A program made the position numbers and the translations under genes. The notes beneath the pieces are model-generated. The model was not told the origin of the DNA and did no database searches. It was given only the letters and a program-made list of their open reading frames with translations. Source: Helicovermis profundi (GTDB lineage: Bacteria > Bacillota > Clostridia > Peptostreptococcales > Acidaminobacteraceae). Taken from it: a stretch of DNA of 64,000 bases. Each line of letters starts with the position of its first letter. The first letter of the stretch is position 1. The stretch covers positions 16,001 to 80,000 of the forward strand of contig NZ_AP028654.1 of NCBI RefSeq assembly GCF_033097505.1. Reading direction: 5' to 3'. Positions 54,173 through 62,623 of this stretch are shown piece after piece.

Positions 54173-55216
54173 ATGAGAAAAAGTTTTGTTATAAACTTAA
54201 TTATTAGTATATTATTATTAATTGTTTTTATGGTATTTGTTAGTACTATTGGTGCGGTTAAAATTCCATTTAGTGATTCTATAAAAATACTTGTAAGCAA
54301 AATACCACTTATTAATAAATTTGTAGATGTGAGTAATATAAAACACTCACATCTACAGATTATTCTTAATATTAGATTTCCAAGAATAGTATTATCTGCG
54401 CTTATTGGTGGCTCTCTTGCTGCAAGTGGTTCTGTTTTTCAGGGAGTTTTTAAAAATCCTATGGCGGATCCTTATGTTCTTGGAGTTTCATCAGGGGCAG
54501 CACTTGGAGCATCTATTGTAATTATTTTTTTTAATACAGTTTCTTATTTAGGAATAAGCACTGTTGTAGTTGGTGCATTTATTGGGGCTGTATTATCTAT
54601 ACTTATTGTATATAATTTGTCAAGAATTGGTGGTAAAACGCCAACTGTAACATTGCTACTTGCAGGAATTGCAATTAACTTTTTTTTATCTTCAATAATT
54701 TCACTATTAATGGCATTAAATAGAGATCAAGTTGAAAGAATTATTTTTTGGACTATGGGTAGTGTTTCTGCGGCTAGTTGGAGCAAAATATATATAATAT
54801 TAATTCCATTTATTATTGTAAATATACTTTTTATCTTTTTTGCAAAGGATTTGAATTTATTATTACTTGGTGAAGATTCTGCTCAGAGTTTAGGCGTTGA
54901 CGTTGAAAAAACGAAAATTGTGTTATTAGTACTTAGTTCTCTTTCAACAGCAGCAGCAGTTTCGGTGAGTGGTATAATTGGATTTGTAGGTTTAATAGTA
55001 CCACATGCGGTTAGAATTATTTCTGGACCAGATCATAGAAGACTTATTCCATTTGCAATTGTGGGTGGAAGTATTTTCATGGTAATTTCAGATACTATTT
55101 CAAGAACTATAGTAGCACCAACTGAAATACCAATTGGTGTAGTAACTGCTATGTTTGGAGCACCATATTTTTTGTATTTATTAGTAAAAAATAAAAATAT
55201 GGGAGGTATAAATTAA
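54173..55216 (+). CDS. btuC: Cobalamin ABC transporter permease (BtuC-like)
   Basis: This FecCD-family permease has 347 aa and about ten transmembrane helices. Conserved parts include IRFPRIVLSALIGGSLAASG, NPMADPYVLGVSSGAALGA, LLLGEDSAQSLGVDV and GFVGLIVPHAVRIISGPDHR. It imports the substrate handed over by the lipoprotein. It lies 40 bases after the binding protein and directly abuts the ATPase. Confidence 0.93.
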   Translation: MRKSFVINLIISILLLIVFMVFVSTIGAVKIPFSDSIKILVSKIPLINKFVDVSNIKHSHLQIILNIRFPRIVLSALIGGSLAASGSVFQGVFKNPMADPYVLGVSSGAALGASIVIIFFNTVSYLGISTVVVGAFIGAVLSILIVYNLSRIGGKTPTVTLLLAGIAINFFLSSIISLLMALNRDQVERIIFWTMGSVSAASWSKIYIILIPFIIVNILFIFFAKDLNLLLLGEDSAQSLGVDVEKTKIVLLVLSSLSTAAAVSVSGIIGFVGLIVPHAVRIISGPDHRRLIPFAIVGGSIFMVISDTISRTIVAPTEIPIGVVTAMFGAPYFLYLLVKNKNMGGIN

Positions 55217-55990
55217 ATGAATAATGTCGAAATAAAGAATTTAAATTATAGTTATGTAAATAAAGAAATAATTAAAGATATAAGTTTATCAATTTCTCAT
55301 GGATCGTTTAATTGTATATTAGGACCAAATGGCTCTGGGAAAACTACTTTAGTTAAAAATATAGTTAAACTACTATATCCGAGTAAAGATACAATATATA
55401 TTTCTAACAAGGAAATAAATGAATATAAAAGAAAAGAGTTAAGTAGAAAAATTGCACTTGTTCCTCAAAGCACCATTATTGAGTATGATTTTACAGTTGA
55501 GGAAATTGTTATGATGGGAAGAATGCCCTATCAAAAAAGATTTAAAACAGAAACAGAAGAGGATTATTTAATTGTAAAAGAATCTATGATTAAAACAGAT
55601 ACTTATGTACTTAAAGATAGATTTATAAATAATTTGAGTGGTGGTGAAAAACAAAGAGCTATTATTGCAAGAGCAATAGCGCAAGAGCCACAAGTCTTAG
55701 TTTTGGACGAACCTGTTAGCTATTTGGATATTCATCATCAAGTTGAGATAATGAAATTAATTAAAAAACTTTCGCTAGAAAAAGGAATAACTGTAATTAC
55801 AATATTGCATGATGTTAATTTAGCGATTGAATATGCAGATAATATTGTATTATTAAAAGATGGTAAGGTATATTCTAGTGGTAGTAGTGAAAATATAGTT
55901 AATGAAAAAAGTATTAAAGAGGTTTATGATGTTAATGTTGCAGTAATAAAGAACCCAATAACGGGTTCTAAATATGTTATACCTTACTAA
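55217..55990 (+). CDS. btuD: Cobalamin ABC transporter ATPase (BtuD-like)
   Basis: This ATPase energises B12 import. It has 257 aa. Walker A is LGPNGSGKTTLVK, the Q-loop is VPQST, the signature is LSGGEKQRAIIARA and Walker B is VLVLDEPVSYLDIHHQ, followed by the H-loop LHDVN. GGGAGGT overlaps the end of the permease gene. It is the last gene of the riboswitch-controlled operon. Confidence 0.94.
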   Translation: MNNVEIKNLNYSYVNKEIIKDISLSISHGSFNCILGPNGSGKTTLVKNIVKLLYPSKDTIYISNKEINEYKRKELSRKIALVPQSTIIEYDFTVEEIVMMGRMPYQKRFKTETEEDYLIVKESMIKTDTYVLKDRFINNLSGGEKQRAIIARAIAQEPQVLVLDEPVSYLDIHHQVEIMKLIKKLSLEKGITVITILHDVNLAIEYADNIVLLKDGKVYSSGSSENIVNEKSIKEVYDVNVAVIKNPITGSKYVIPY

Positions 55991-56017
55991 ACCTATATAT
56001 ATTATATAGGTTTTATT
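55990..56017. terminator. Bidirectional terminator between btuD and the GGDEF gene
   Basis: AACCTATATA and TATATAGGTT form a short stem, with T-rich flank on the plus strand. Confidence 0.6.
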
Positions 56018-57281
56018 TTATTAAAGAAGCAAAGTTAGGGTCTGTTTTATTAGTTTCTTTTAACTCTCTTTTATGTGTGTACATTCTCTGATCAGCAATT
56101 TTTACAAGTATATCTAACATAATTGATTCATCAGGCGCTGAAGAAATTCCATAACTAAATTGGATTGGTACTTTGCCTCCTGCTACTTTCAATTTGAAAT
56201 TATCAAAATTATCAAAAATAGATTTCATTTTTGCTTCAGAATCACTTTTATTTGAATTGGAGAAAAGAATAATGAATTCATCTCCACCATATCTTGCGAA
56301 AATATCATCTTTACTAACTTCTGAATTAATAGCGTTTACAACGCTTATAATCGCTTCATCACCTGCAATATGACCAAAGTTATCATTTATTTTTTTTAGA
56401 TAATTAAGATCGCAAAGCACTATTGAAAAAGGGTGATTTTCTTTAAATGCTTTTTCTTGAAAGTTTAGAAATTCTTTTTCAAAAAAACGCCTATTGTAAA
56501 TTTCTGTTAGTTTGTCATGACTAGATAAAAAATTGGCTTCTTCAAGAAGAGCACGGTTTTTTAAAGTTATGCCAATTAATGAAGTAAATATATTAATTAT
56601 TTTTTTATCTTCTTCTGTAAATGCATTCTCATTAAAACTATCAATATTTAAAACTTCAATCACTTTATCATCGATAAAAATAGGCGATGTTAAAGTAGAC
56701 TTGAAAGTATTTGCACTAGCTTCTTTTAAAGTTTTTATATTTTCATCACCTAGGTAAGTGTTATTAAATTCAGTAGTGTTATTAACTATAATTGGTTCAA
56801 GTGGTTTATTTTTGGAATATACCCATAAAAAAGTTTTTTCTTTTTTAAATTTTACCCCTTTAAGTTTTTCATTATTATAACCTTTTGATGTAATAAATTC
56901 TACATAATCATCACTGCTAACACAGGCGATTGAACCAGCTTGAGCATCTTCTATTAATTCAATCGCATATTCAAGAACTTTTTTGTGAACCTCGCTCATG
57001 CTAGAATTTAATGAATTCATAATAAGATCACTAATATCAAATAGAGCATTTTTAATTTTTGCATTTGATATATCTCTCAAATTATTATTTTCAGAATCTA
57101 ATATTGGAGAAATATGAAAATTCTTAATAAAGAAGTAACTAGTAAAACATGATAATAAAATAAGAGAAATTTGAATAATAAAAATGTATTTAGTGAAAAT
57201 CATATATGGAACAATAATGCTAGAAAGGATTATTATAACGAATATAATAAAAAAGTCTTTAAAGCGTACAGTTTTTTTCAT
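56013..57281 (-). CDS. Diguanylate cyclase with GAF domain (GGDEF)
   Basis: This enzyme makes cyclic di-GMP from two GTP. It has 422 aa. Two N-terminal transmembrane segments (about 8-52) are followed by a GAF-like sensor domain (about 90-245) and a GGDEF domain (about 255-415). The catalytic motif is YGGDEF, with DKLTEIYNRRFF and NFGHIAGDEAI in place. The usual inhibitory RxxD site before the motif is not seen. It is transcribed alone. A link with the nearby pilus or Veg function is possible but not shown. Confidence 0.9.
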   Translation of the reverse strand: MKKTVRFKDFFIIFVIIILSSIIVPYMIFTKYIFIIQISLILLSCFTSYFFIKNFHISPILDSENNNLRDISNAKIKNALFDISDLIMNSLNSSMSEVHKKVLEYAIELIEDAQAGSIACVSSDDYVEFITSKGYNNEKLKGVKFKKEKTFLWVYSKNKPLEPIIVNNTTEFNNTYLGDENIKTLKEASANTFKSTLTSPIFIDDKVIEVLNIDSFNENAFTEEDKKIINIFTSLIGITLKNRALLEEANFLSSHDKLTEIYNRRFFEKEFLNFQEKAFKENHPFSIVLCDLNYLKKINDNFGHIAGDEAIISVVNAINSEVSKDDIFARYGGDEFIILFSNSNKSDSEAKMKSIFDNFDNFKLKVAGGKVPIQFSYGISSAPDESIMLDILVKIADQRMYTHKRELKETNKTDPNFASLIK

Positions 57282-57481
57282 GTTAGCACCTTCTTAAATT
57301 TATAATTTTTCTTCTTTTCTTATTATACCCTAATAATGATTTAATTATCATATAATATTTATTATAATCAAAAAGCAAAAATTGTTAAAAAAGTATTAAA
57401 ATATATAATTTTGCTTTACAAATACAATTCGGGTAGGTATTATGTATATAAGGTAATAAATATATTGGGTGAGGAGGTATT
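57282..57481 (+). other. Intergenic region between the GGDEF gene and nfeD
   Basis: This is about 200 bases of AT-rich sequence holding divergent promoters. GAGGAGG precedes the nfeD start. No other structure was seen. Confidence 0.4.
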
Positions 57482-57922
57482 ATGTCAGTATTATTTCAGC
57501 TATCTGTCATGTGGGTAATATTAATAATTGCATTTATAGTTATTGAAGCATTAACGTTTGGACTTGCATCCATATGGTTTGCCCTTGGAAGTCTGGCTGC
57601 ACTAATTTTATCTTTATTAGGATTTGGTTTTGTAATTCAATTAATTGCTTTTTTGGTGGTTTCTATTATTTTATTGTTTTTTACGAGACCAATAGCAAAA
57701 AAATATTTAAAAATTGGAACAGAAAAAACTAATATAGATAGTTTAATAGGAAAAGTCGGAGTGGTTGTGAAAAGAATAGAAAGGCATAAAGTAGGACAAG
57801 TTAAAGTTGAAGGACAAATATGGAGTGCAAAAAATATTGATAATGATACTATTTATGTAGATAGTCAAGTTGAAGTTTTAAGAATAGAAGGCGTTAAAGT
57901 TATAGTTAAAATTGTAGATTAA
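57482..57922 (+). CDS. NfeD-like membrane protein
   Basis: This is the short form of the NfeD family, with 146 aa. Transmembrane segments lie at about 8-50 and 50-75. The soluble OB-fold domain (about 80-146) contains LIGKVGVVVKRIE and VKVEGQIWSAKN. Short NfeD proteins act with SPFH proteins on membrane microdomains, and the next gene encodes one. GAGGAGG precedes the ATG. The two genes are 16 bases apart and form an operon. Confidence 0.9.
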   Translation: MSVLFQLSVMWVILIIAFIVIEALTFGLASIWFALGSLAALILSLLGFGFVIQLIAFLVVSIILLFFTRPIAKKYLKIGTEKTNIDSLIGKVGVVVKRIERHKVGQVKVEGQIWSAKNIDNDTIYVDSQVEVLRIEGVKVIVKIVD

Positions 57923-57938
57923 AAAATTGGAGGAACTT

Positions 57939-58862
57939 ATGGGAGTTATTATTGGATTTATTTTAATTGGGATAATTATTTTGCTTGTTGTAACAAATAT
58001 TAGAATTGTACCTCAGGCTAATGGATATGTACTAGAAAGACTTGGTGCCTATAAAGAAACTTGGGGAGTGGGTTTACATTTCAAAATACCGCTATTTGAT
58101 AGAATTTCAAATAAAGTGAGTTTAAAAGAAAAAGTAATTGATTTTGCACCTCAACCAGTAATAACAAAAGATAATGTAACAATGAAAATTGACACAGTAG
58201 TATATTATCAAATTACAGATCCTAAATTATTTACCTATGGTGTTGTAAGACCCATAATTGCAATAGAAAATCTTACTGCAACAACTCTTAGAAATATTAT
58301 TGGACAACTTGAACTTGATGAAACATTAGTTTCAAGAGATTTAATAAATACCCAAATGCGTGCAATTCTTGACGATGCAACAGACCCGTGGGGAATAAAA
58401 GTTAATAGAGTGGAAGTAAAAAATATTGTTCCGCCGGAAGATATTCAAGTTGCAATGGAAAAACAAATGAGAGCAGAAAGGGAAAGAAGAGAAGTAATGA
58501 TAAGAGCAGAAGGTGAGAAAAGATCAAAAATATTAGTGGCGGAAGGTAATAAAGAATCGGCAGTACTTGACGCAGAAGGTGCTAAGATTGCAAGAATTCT
58601 TGAAGCAGAAGCAGAAAAAGAAGCTAAAATTAGAAAAGCGGAAGCAGAAGCGATTAGTATTTTAAAAGTTAATGAAGCTACTGCAAACGGAATAAAATTA
58701 CTAAAAGAAGCTAATCCTACTAGCGCTATTCTTACTTTGAAAAGTTTTGAAGCTCTTGCAAAAGTTGCTGATGGAAAAGCTACAAAATTAATCATTCCAT
58801 CTGAAATTCAAAATGTTGCAGGTTTAGTTGCTTCAGTTGGTGAAGTTCTAAAAAAAGATTAA
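57939..58862 (+). CDS. SPFH/Band 7 family membrane protein (stomatin/QmcA-like)
   Basis: This membrane-scaffold protein has 307 aa. The ATG at 57939 behind GGAGGA is chosen over the upstream in-frame ATG at 57927. An N-terminal hydrophobic segment (about 3-20) leads to the PHB domain (about 20-185), with PQANGYVLERLGAYKETW, ITKDNVTMKIDTVVYYQI and DDATDPWGIKVNRVEVKNI. A long charged helix rich in AEGEKRSK and AEAEKEAK repeats follows. It forms ring-like oligomers in related proteins. The (AAAC)n tract begins at the stop. Confidence 0.92.
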   Translation: MGVIIGFILIGIIILLVVTNIRIVPQANGYVLERLGAYKETWGVGLHFKIPLFDRISNKVSLKEKVIDFAPQPVITKDNVTMKIDTVVYYQITDPKLFTYGVVRPIIAIENLTATTLRNIIGQLELDETLVSRDLINTQMRAILDDATDPWGIKVNRVEVKNIVPPEDIQVAMEKQMRAERERREVMIRAEGEKRSKILVAEGNKESAVLDAEGAKIARILEAEAEKEAKIRKAEAEAISILKVNEATANGIKLLKEANPTSAILTLKSFEALAKVADGKATKLIIPSEIQNVAGLVASVGEVLKKD

Positions 58863-58980
58863 AACAAACAAACAAACAAACAAACAAACAAACAAACAAA
58901 TAAACAAATAAACAAACAAACACGAAAGAGTCCATTTTAGAAAGACTTAAGTATTTGTTTGTTTTTTTTTATGTTTAGCT
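58862..58980 (+). repeat. (CAAA)n microsatellite forming part of a terminator
   Basis: There are about 14 tandem tetranucleotides (mostly CAAA, some TAAA) at 58863-58922. They are followed by CACGAAAG and, 40 bases on, by TATTTGTTTGTTTTTTTTT (about 58953-58971). The AAAC arm can pair with the GTTT arm, so the tract may act as a variable-length terminator stem for the SPFH gene. The T-run also lies before the convergent gene's stop. Confidence 0.75.
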
Positions 58981-58982
58981 GA

Positions 58983-59750
58983 TTATAGATATAGGTTAAC
59001 AGGTGTATCAATTGGGGCATAATTATTTAAAATGATTTTGTCTTTTTTGAAAGTATATGATTTTTTATCATTGTATAATTTTGGTGAATAAATATTTTTT
59101 TTAGAAATAAATTCATTATTAATAGTTTTTTTGATTTCATTAATGGCATTATCTTGTTTGCTAAGTTCATTCATACTCGTCTGAGTGCTAGAATTTATTT
59201 TAGTTTTATTATTAAATCCAAAATAATTTAGTTTTCCATCTTCATTAATAGTTATATTTAATTTATTCAAAGAGGATTTATTTTCTTCTATTGTAGCGTT
59301 TAATTTATTTAGAATAGGTTTAAATGATTTGTTACTTTGAGATTTAATTTTATCAATTAAGCTGTTATAATTTTTAGTAAAAGAGTCTAGAGAATTGCTA
59401 AGATTTTTATTAGAAGTGTTTTTAGGAGTAGAAGTATTAATTTTCTTAGAATTATTAGTATTATTTGATGGTATTTTATTAGTGGTATTAGTAATAGAAG
59501 CAGCTACATTTTTATTGGAGTAAATTTTATTTATTGAATTGTCTATTGATTTTAGTGAACTATTAAAGAAATTATTAAAATTATCTCTTGCTTGATTTAA
59601 AGAATCATTCATAGCTTTAGCCATTGAGGTTCTATACGTTGAGCCAAATATAAGAGAGGCAGCGTTAAATGCTGGCTTCTTATCAGTCTTATGCGTATCT
59701 GAATTTGATATATTAAATATTTTGTTGTTTGAATATATACCGGCTAGCAT
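58983..59750 (-). CDS. Asn/Ser/Lys-rich protein, unknown
   Basis: This 255-aa protein has no recognised family. The ATG at 59750 (minus strand) follows GAGGTGATT. It is rich in Asn, Ser and Lys, with a low-complexity stretch TNTTNKIPSNNTNNSKKINTSTP. Helical segments (LDSFTKNYNSLIDKIKSQ, then LNATIEENKSSLNKLNITIN) resemble coiled-coil secreted or flagellar-hook-like proteins. No signal peptide is clear. It is transcribed alone, divergent from the small operon at 60122. It could be a surface or filament-associated protein. That is a guess. Confidence 0.6.
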   Translation of the reverse strand: MLAGIYSNNKIFNISNSDTHKTDKKPAFNAASLIFGSTYRTSMAKAMNDSLNQARDNFNNFFNSSLKSIDNSINKIYSNKNVAASITNTTNKIPSNNTNNSKKINTSTPKNTSNKNLSNSLDSFTKNYNSLIDKIKSQSNKSFKPILNKLNATIEENKSSLNKLNITINEDGKLNYFGFNNKTKINSSTQTSMNELSKQDNAINEIKKTINNEFISKKNIYSPKLYNDKKSYTFKKDKIILNNYAPIDTPVNLYL

Positions 59751-59981
59751 ATTAATCACCTCTTGAATACTAAAACATACCTATATATATAATACCCTAT
59801 TATTACAGTATTAAACATTATTTTATGATTTGCAATTAAAAAGTTCTAATAGTTATGTATTTTTGTCTTTGCAGATATATGTAAATATAATTTATGTTAT
59901 TTTATGAGTTTATTATTAGTCGTGTATAAATAAACTATATTGATAAATATTGATATGATATAATAAACACAAATAAATGAA

Positions 59982-60026
59982 TTTCTAAGATTCAGAGGGA
60001 GTTTTTACTCCCACTGAATCTTAGAA
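59982..60026 (+). other. Leader hairpin 1
   Basis: TTTCTAAGATTCAG and CTGAATCTTAGAAA with inner GGGAG/CTCCC form a stem of about 19 bp around TTTTTA. It begins about 20 bases after a TATAAT at 59959-59964. It is the first of two adjacent hairpins. Confidence 0.75.
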
Positions 60027-60038
60027 AACATAATCCAG

Positions 60039-60095
60039 GGCCTTTTTAGAGTTCTTTATCCCTCACAAGAAGTGGGGGTATTAGAACTCTAAGGC
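60039..60095 (+). other. Leader hairpin 2
   Basis: TTAGAGTTCT and AGAACTCTAA form the outer stem, extended by GGCC/GGC, with an inner CCCTCAC/GTGGGGG stem around AAGAA. It lies between hairpin 1 and the gene at 60122. There is no T-run, so it is not a simple terminator. It may be a regulatory leader or a structured ncRNA. Confidence 0.7.
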
Positions 60096-60121
60096 ATCGG
60101 ATAAATTAGAATGGTGATAAT

Positions 60122-60373
60122 ATGAAAAAAATAATAAATTTATTAAAATTTTTAATTCCACTTTCAGGCTTAATATATCTAATACTTGTTTTTTTAGATA
60201 GTAGGTTTTTAATTAGTATAAATAAAGTTATGAGTACTATATTAGCACTTTATTCAGTAGTATTTGCCGTGGATGGAATTATTATTAAAAAATCTAAAGA
60301 CTTTGTGTATATCTTCTATTTCTTTTTTGGAATTATGATTTTGCTGTTTAATTTTAGATTTTTATTTGTCTAA
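60122..60373 (+). CDS. Small membrane protein, unknown
   Basis: This 83-aa protein has three predicted membrane segments (about 6-26, 32-52 and 60-81) and few charged residues. No family was recognised. The ATG follows GGTGATAAT. It is followed after 8 bases by the TIM-barrel gene, so they are one operon behind the double-hairpin leader. Confidence 0.65.
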   Translation: MKKIINLLKFLIPLSGLIYLILVFLDSRFLISINKVMSTILALYSVVFAVDGIIIKKSKDFVYIFYFFFGIMILLFNFRFLFV

Positions 60374-60381
60374 GGAGCGTT

Positions 60382-61263
60382 ATGAATAAATTAAGATTAC
60401 TAGGAGTGAATACAGTTCATTATAATATTGATGAGGTATTAAACCATGGATTGTGTAGATTTGAAGTTTGTTTTGGAAGGCAGCAAAATTATAAAAATAG
60501 AATAAAAGAGATTAATAATGAAATTGAATTTGGATTTAACAAAGGCTTAATTGTTTCTGTTCATCATCCAATTTTATTATTTGATTGGTATAAAGAGGAT
60601 TATTTATCTGCATTTTACTTAGATTTAAATAATGAAATAAGCGAAAAGTCGTTTAGACTTCTTGAAGAGAATATAAAAGAATATTCAAAACAAAAGATTG
60701 CATATTTTGTTGTTCATTTTCCCGGAGTTGTATTAAAAGGTGAAAAACCGAGAGGTTTTGATAGTCTGTTGAATGAAAGAATAGAAAGAGTAAATAATAT
60801 TGCTAGTAAATATGATGTGTTAATCTTACTTGAATATTTTGGTTCAAACAAATGGTTTTACGACGTAGATAAGTGGATCGAAGTAACCAAGAAGTGTAGT
60901 AATATTGGAATACTTACGGACACGGGACATTTACATTTTGCATCAATTATGCATAATTTTAATTTTATGGAAGCTTTAAAAAAGCTTAGTAAACATAGCG
61001 AAGCTTTTCATCTTTGGACAACAAAAGGAAATGAGGTTTATTCAGATTCAAAGTATTATAAAAGTTATCATCATATATCAGCTAATATAAATCAAAGAGT
61101 TAATGATGGTTGGGCATTTAATACAAAGGAAGTGCTTGATGTGATATTAAAATATGATAAACCTATTATTATTGAGTCAGAACCATTATATGGTGGTGTA
61201 AAATATCTTGATGAGAGTCTGAAATCAATAATTACTTATATAAAGGAAAAATATGATGAATAA
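60382..61263 (+). CDS. Xylose-isomerase-like TIM-barrel protein
   Basis: This 293-aa protein has the AP-endonuclease-2/sugar-isomerase fold. Candidate metal ligands lie in SVHHPILL, FVVHFPG, LLEYFGS, TDTGHLHFA and the final IIIESEPLYGG. The reaction cannot be told from sequence. Related proteins act as sugar-phosphate isomerases or endonucleases. AAGGAGCG precedes the ATG. It overlaps the next gene by 11 bases, which shows coupling. Confidence 0.8.
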   Translation: MNKLRLLGVNTVHYNIDEVLNHGLCRFEVCFGRQQNYKNRIKEINNEIEFGFNKGLIVSVHHPILLFDWYKEDYLSAFYLDLNNEISEKSFRLLEENIKEYSKQKIAYFVVHFPGVVLKGEKPRGFDSLLNERIERVNNIASKYDVLILLEYFGSNKWFYDVDKWIEVTKKCSNIGILTDTGHLHFASIMHNFNFMEALKKLSKHSEAFHLWTTKGNEVYSDSKYYKSYHHISANINQRVNDGWAFNTKEVLDVILKYDKPIIIESEPLYGGVKYLDESLKSIITYIKEKYDE

Positions 61264-61993
61264 TGATATAAGGTTGTACGAAGAAGAAGTTGAAGAATCT
61301 ATCGAATATATGAAAAATAATAAATTGGAACAAATATTAAATGATATTTATGATTTGCCCAGAGATGGCAAATGCGGTGGTTGTGCTTCTTGTTGCGTCG
61401 AAGCTGTTCCAGCTTCTTATATTGAATTTATAAATATTTATAGATATCTATTAATACATAAGGATATTTATAATAGTGTAATTAAAGATATTTTTACCTA
61501 TTATTTTACAGAGCCTGTTGTTAGACGAGAGTGTCCTTTTTTATCAAAAGATAAACTATGTAAAATTTATGATAAAAGACCGCTTACTTGTAGAATCTTT
61601 GGACATTTATCAAAAGCAGATCATGAAAAAAATTACAAAGAAATTAATGAAAAAAACAATGAAGTAAAGGAATTTTTTAAAGGAAGATATAATCTTAATA
61701 TTCCCCAAAAAGTTGTAGACTATAAATTAGAATATTGTGAAAATTTCAAAACTGAAAGTAATATAACTCTTAAGGAGAGAGAAATATTATTTAATAGCTT
61801 AATTGATTTAGATTCAAAGTTTTTAGCAATGGATTTACTCGATGAAGAATTTTTTAATATTTCACTAGTGTCATGGTTTATATATTTATATTATGATATG
61901 GAAACTGCGGGTGAATTAAAAGTGGATATTTCAAAGCAAATATTGAAAAATGGAGAGAGTGAGCTATTAGAAAAAATTTTAAAAAGTATTTAA
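61253..61993 (+). CDS. YkgJ family cysteine-cluster protein
   Basis: This 246-aa protein has the CxxCxxCC motif CGGCASCC at about residues 43-50 and further cysteines in RRECPFL and LCKIYDKRPLTCRIFGHLS. Together they form the YkgJ/CxxCxxCC domain, which probably binds zinc or an Fe-S cluster. The second half is helical and unrecognised. The ATG overlaps the end of the TIM-barrel gene. Function unknown. Confidence 0.82.
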   Translation: MMNNDIRLYEEEVEESIEYMKNNKLEQILNDIYDLPRDGKCGGCASCCVEAVPASYIEFINIYRYLLIHKDIYNSVIKDIFTYYFTEPVVRRECPFLSKDKLCKIYDKRPLTCRIFGHLSKADHEKNYKEINEKNNEVKEFFKGRYNLNIPQKVVDYKLEYCENFKTESNITLKEREILFNSLIDLDSKFLAMDLLDEEFFNISLVSWFIYLYYDMETAGELKVDISKQILKNGESELLEKILKSI

Positions 61994-62059
61994 GAATATT
62001 CAGAAAATATTTATTTTTTTAAGTTCGTTGACAAAACTATTACAAATGTGATAAACTGT

Positions 62060-62088
62060 TTGATTTTATATTGATTATGTGTTACAAT
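62060..62088 (+). promoter_or_regulatory. Promoter of veg
   Basis: TTGATT at 62060-62065 and TACAAT at 62083-62088 are 17 bp apart. A second possible promoter starts with TTGACA at 62028. The veg start codon is about 27 bp after the -10. Confidence 0.6.
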
Positions 62089-62114
62089 GAAAAGAGTCAA
62101 GGGTGGTGGTTCGA

Positions 62115-62375
62115 ATGTCGGAGCAAGTAACTTTAATTAAAATTAAACAAGATATCGAAGATTGTTTAGGTAGAAAAGTGTTGTTAAAAACAAATAAAGG
62201 TAAAAGAAAAGTTAAAGTGAATGAGGGTGTTATACAATTTGCTTATCCTAGTGTTTTTACAGTCAAAATTATTAATGGATTGGATCTTGAAAGAACAGTG
62301 TCGTATAGTTATTCAGATATACTTACAGAAACTGTTGAACTCACTGTATGTGGTAACCCGAATTATATATTATAG
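62115..62375 (+). CDS. veg: Veg protein (DUF1021)
   Basis: This 86-aa protein is strongly expressed in Bacillus, where Veg promotes biofilm matrix formation by acting against SinR. The family pattern is seen in IKQDIEDCLGRKVLLKTNKGKRK and GVIQFAYPSVFTVKI. The ATG at 62115 follows GGGTGGTGG; a frame from 62103 is rejected. It lies just before ispE, as in Bacillus, where sspF is between. SinR is not visible in this window. Confidence 0.92.
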   Translation: MSEQVTLIKIKQDIEDCLGRKVLLKTNKGKRKVKVNEGVIQFAYPSVFTVKIINGLDLERTVSYSYSDILTETVELTVCGNPNYIL

Positions 62376-62377
62376 AT

Positions 62378-62404
62378 ATAACTGTCTTAGGACAGTTTTT
62401 TTAT
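62378..62404 (+). terminator. Terminator after veg
   Basis: AACTGTC-TTAG-GACAGTT is followed by TTTTT. Confidence 0.88.
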
Positions 62405-62451
62405 TTTTTGAATATGTTAATAAAATATAATAATTTCGAATAATAAATAAA

Positions 62452-62495
62452 TATAAGTTTAAAACTAATGAACCACTTGGTTTTAAACTTATAAT
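62452..62495 (+). other. Hairpin in the veg-ispE gap
   Basis: ATAAGTTTAAAAC and GTTTTAAACTTAT form a 13-bp stem around TAATGAACCACTTG, with AATTTTT after it. It may be a second terminator. Confidence 0.55.
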
Positions 62496-62623
62496 TTTTG
62501 GATAGTAAGTAAAAAAATAAGTCAATAATTAAAATATTATAATAAATTTATAGAATATTATTGTATTATATTCTATAATATATATGCAATGTATTTTGTA
62601 TAATGTATTTATAGAGGTGTACA

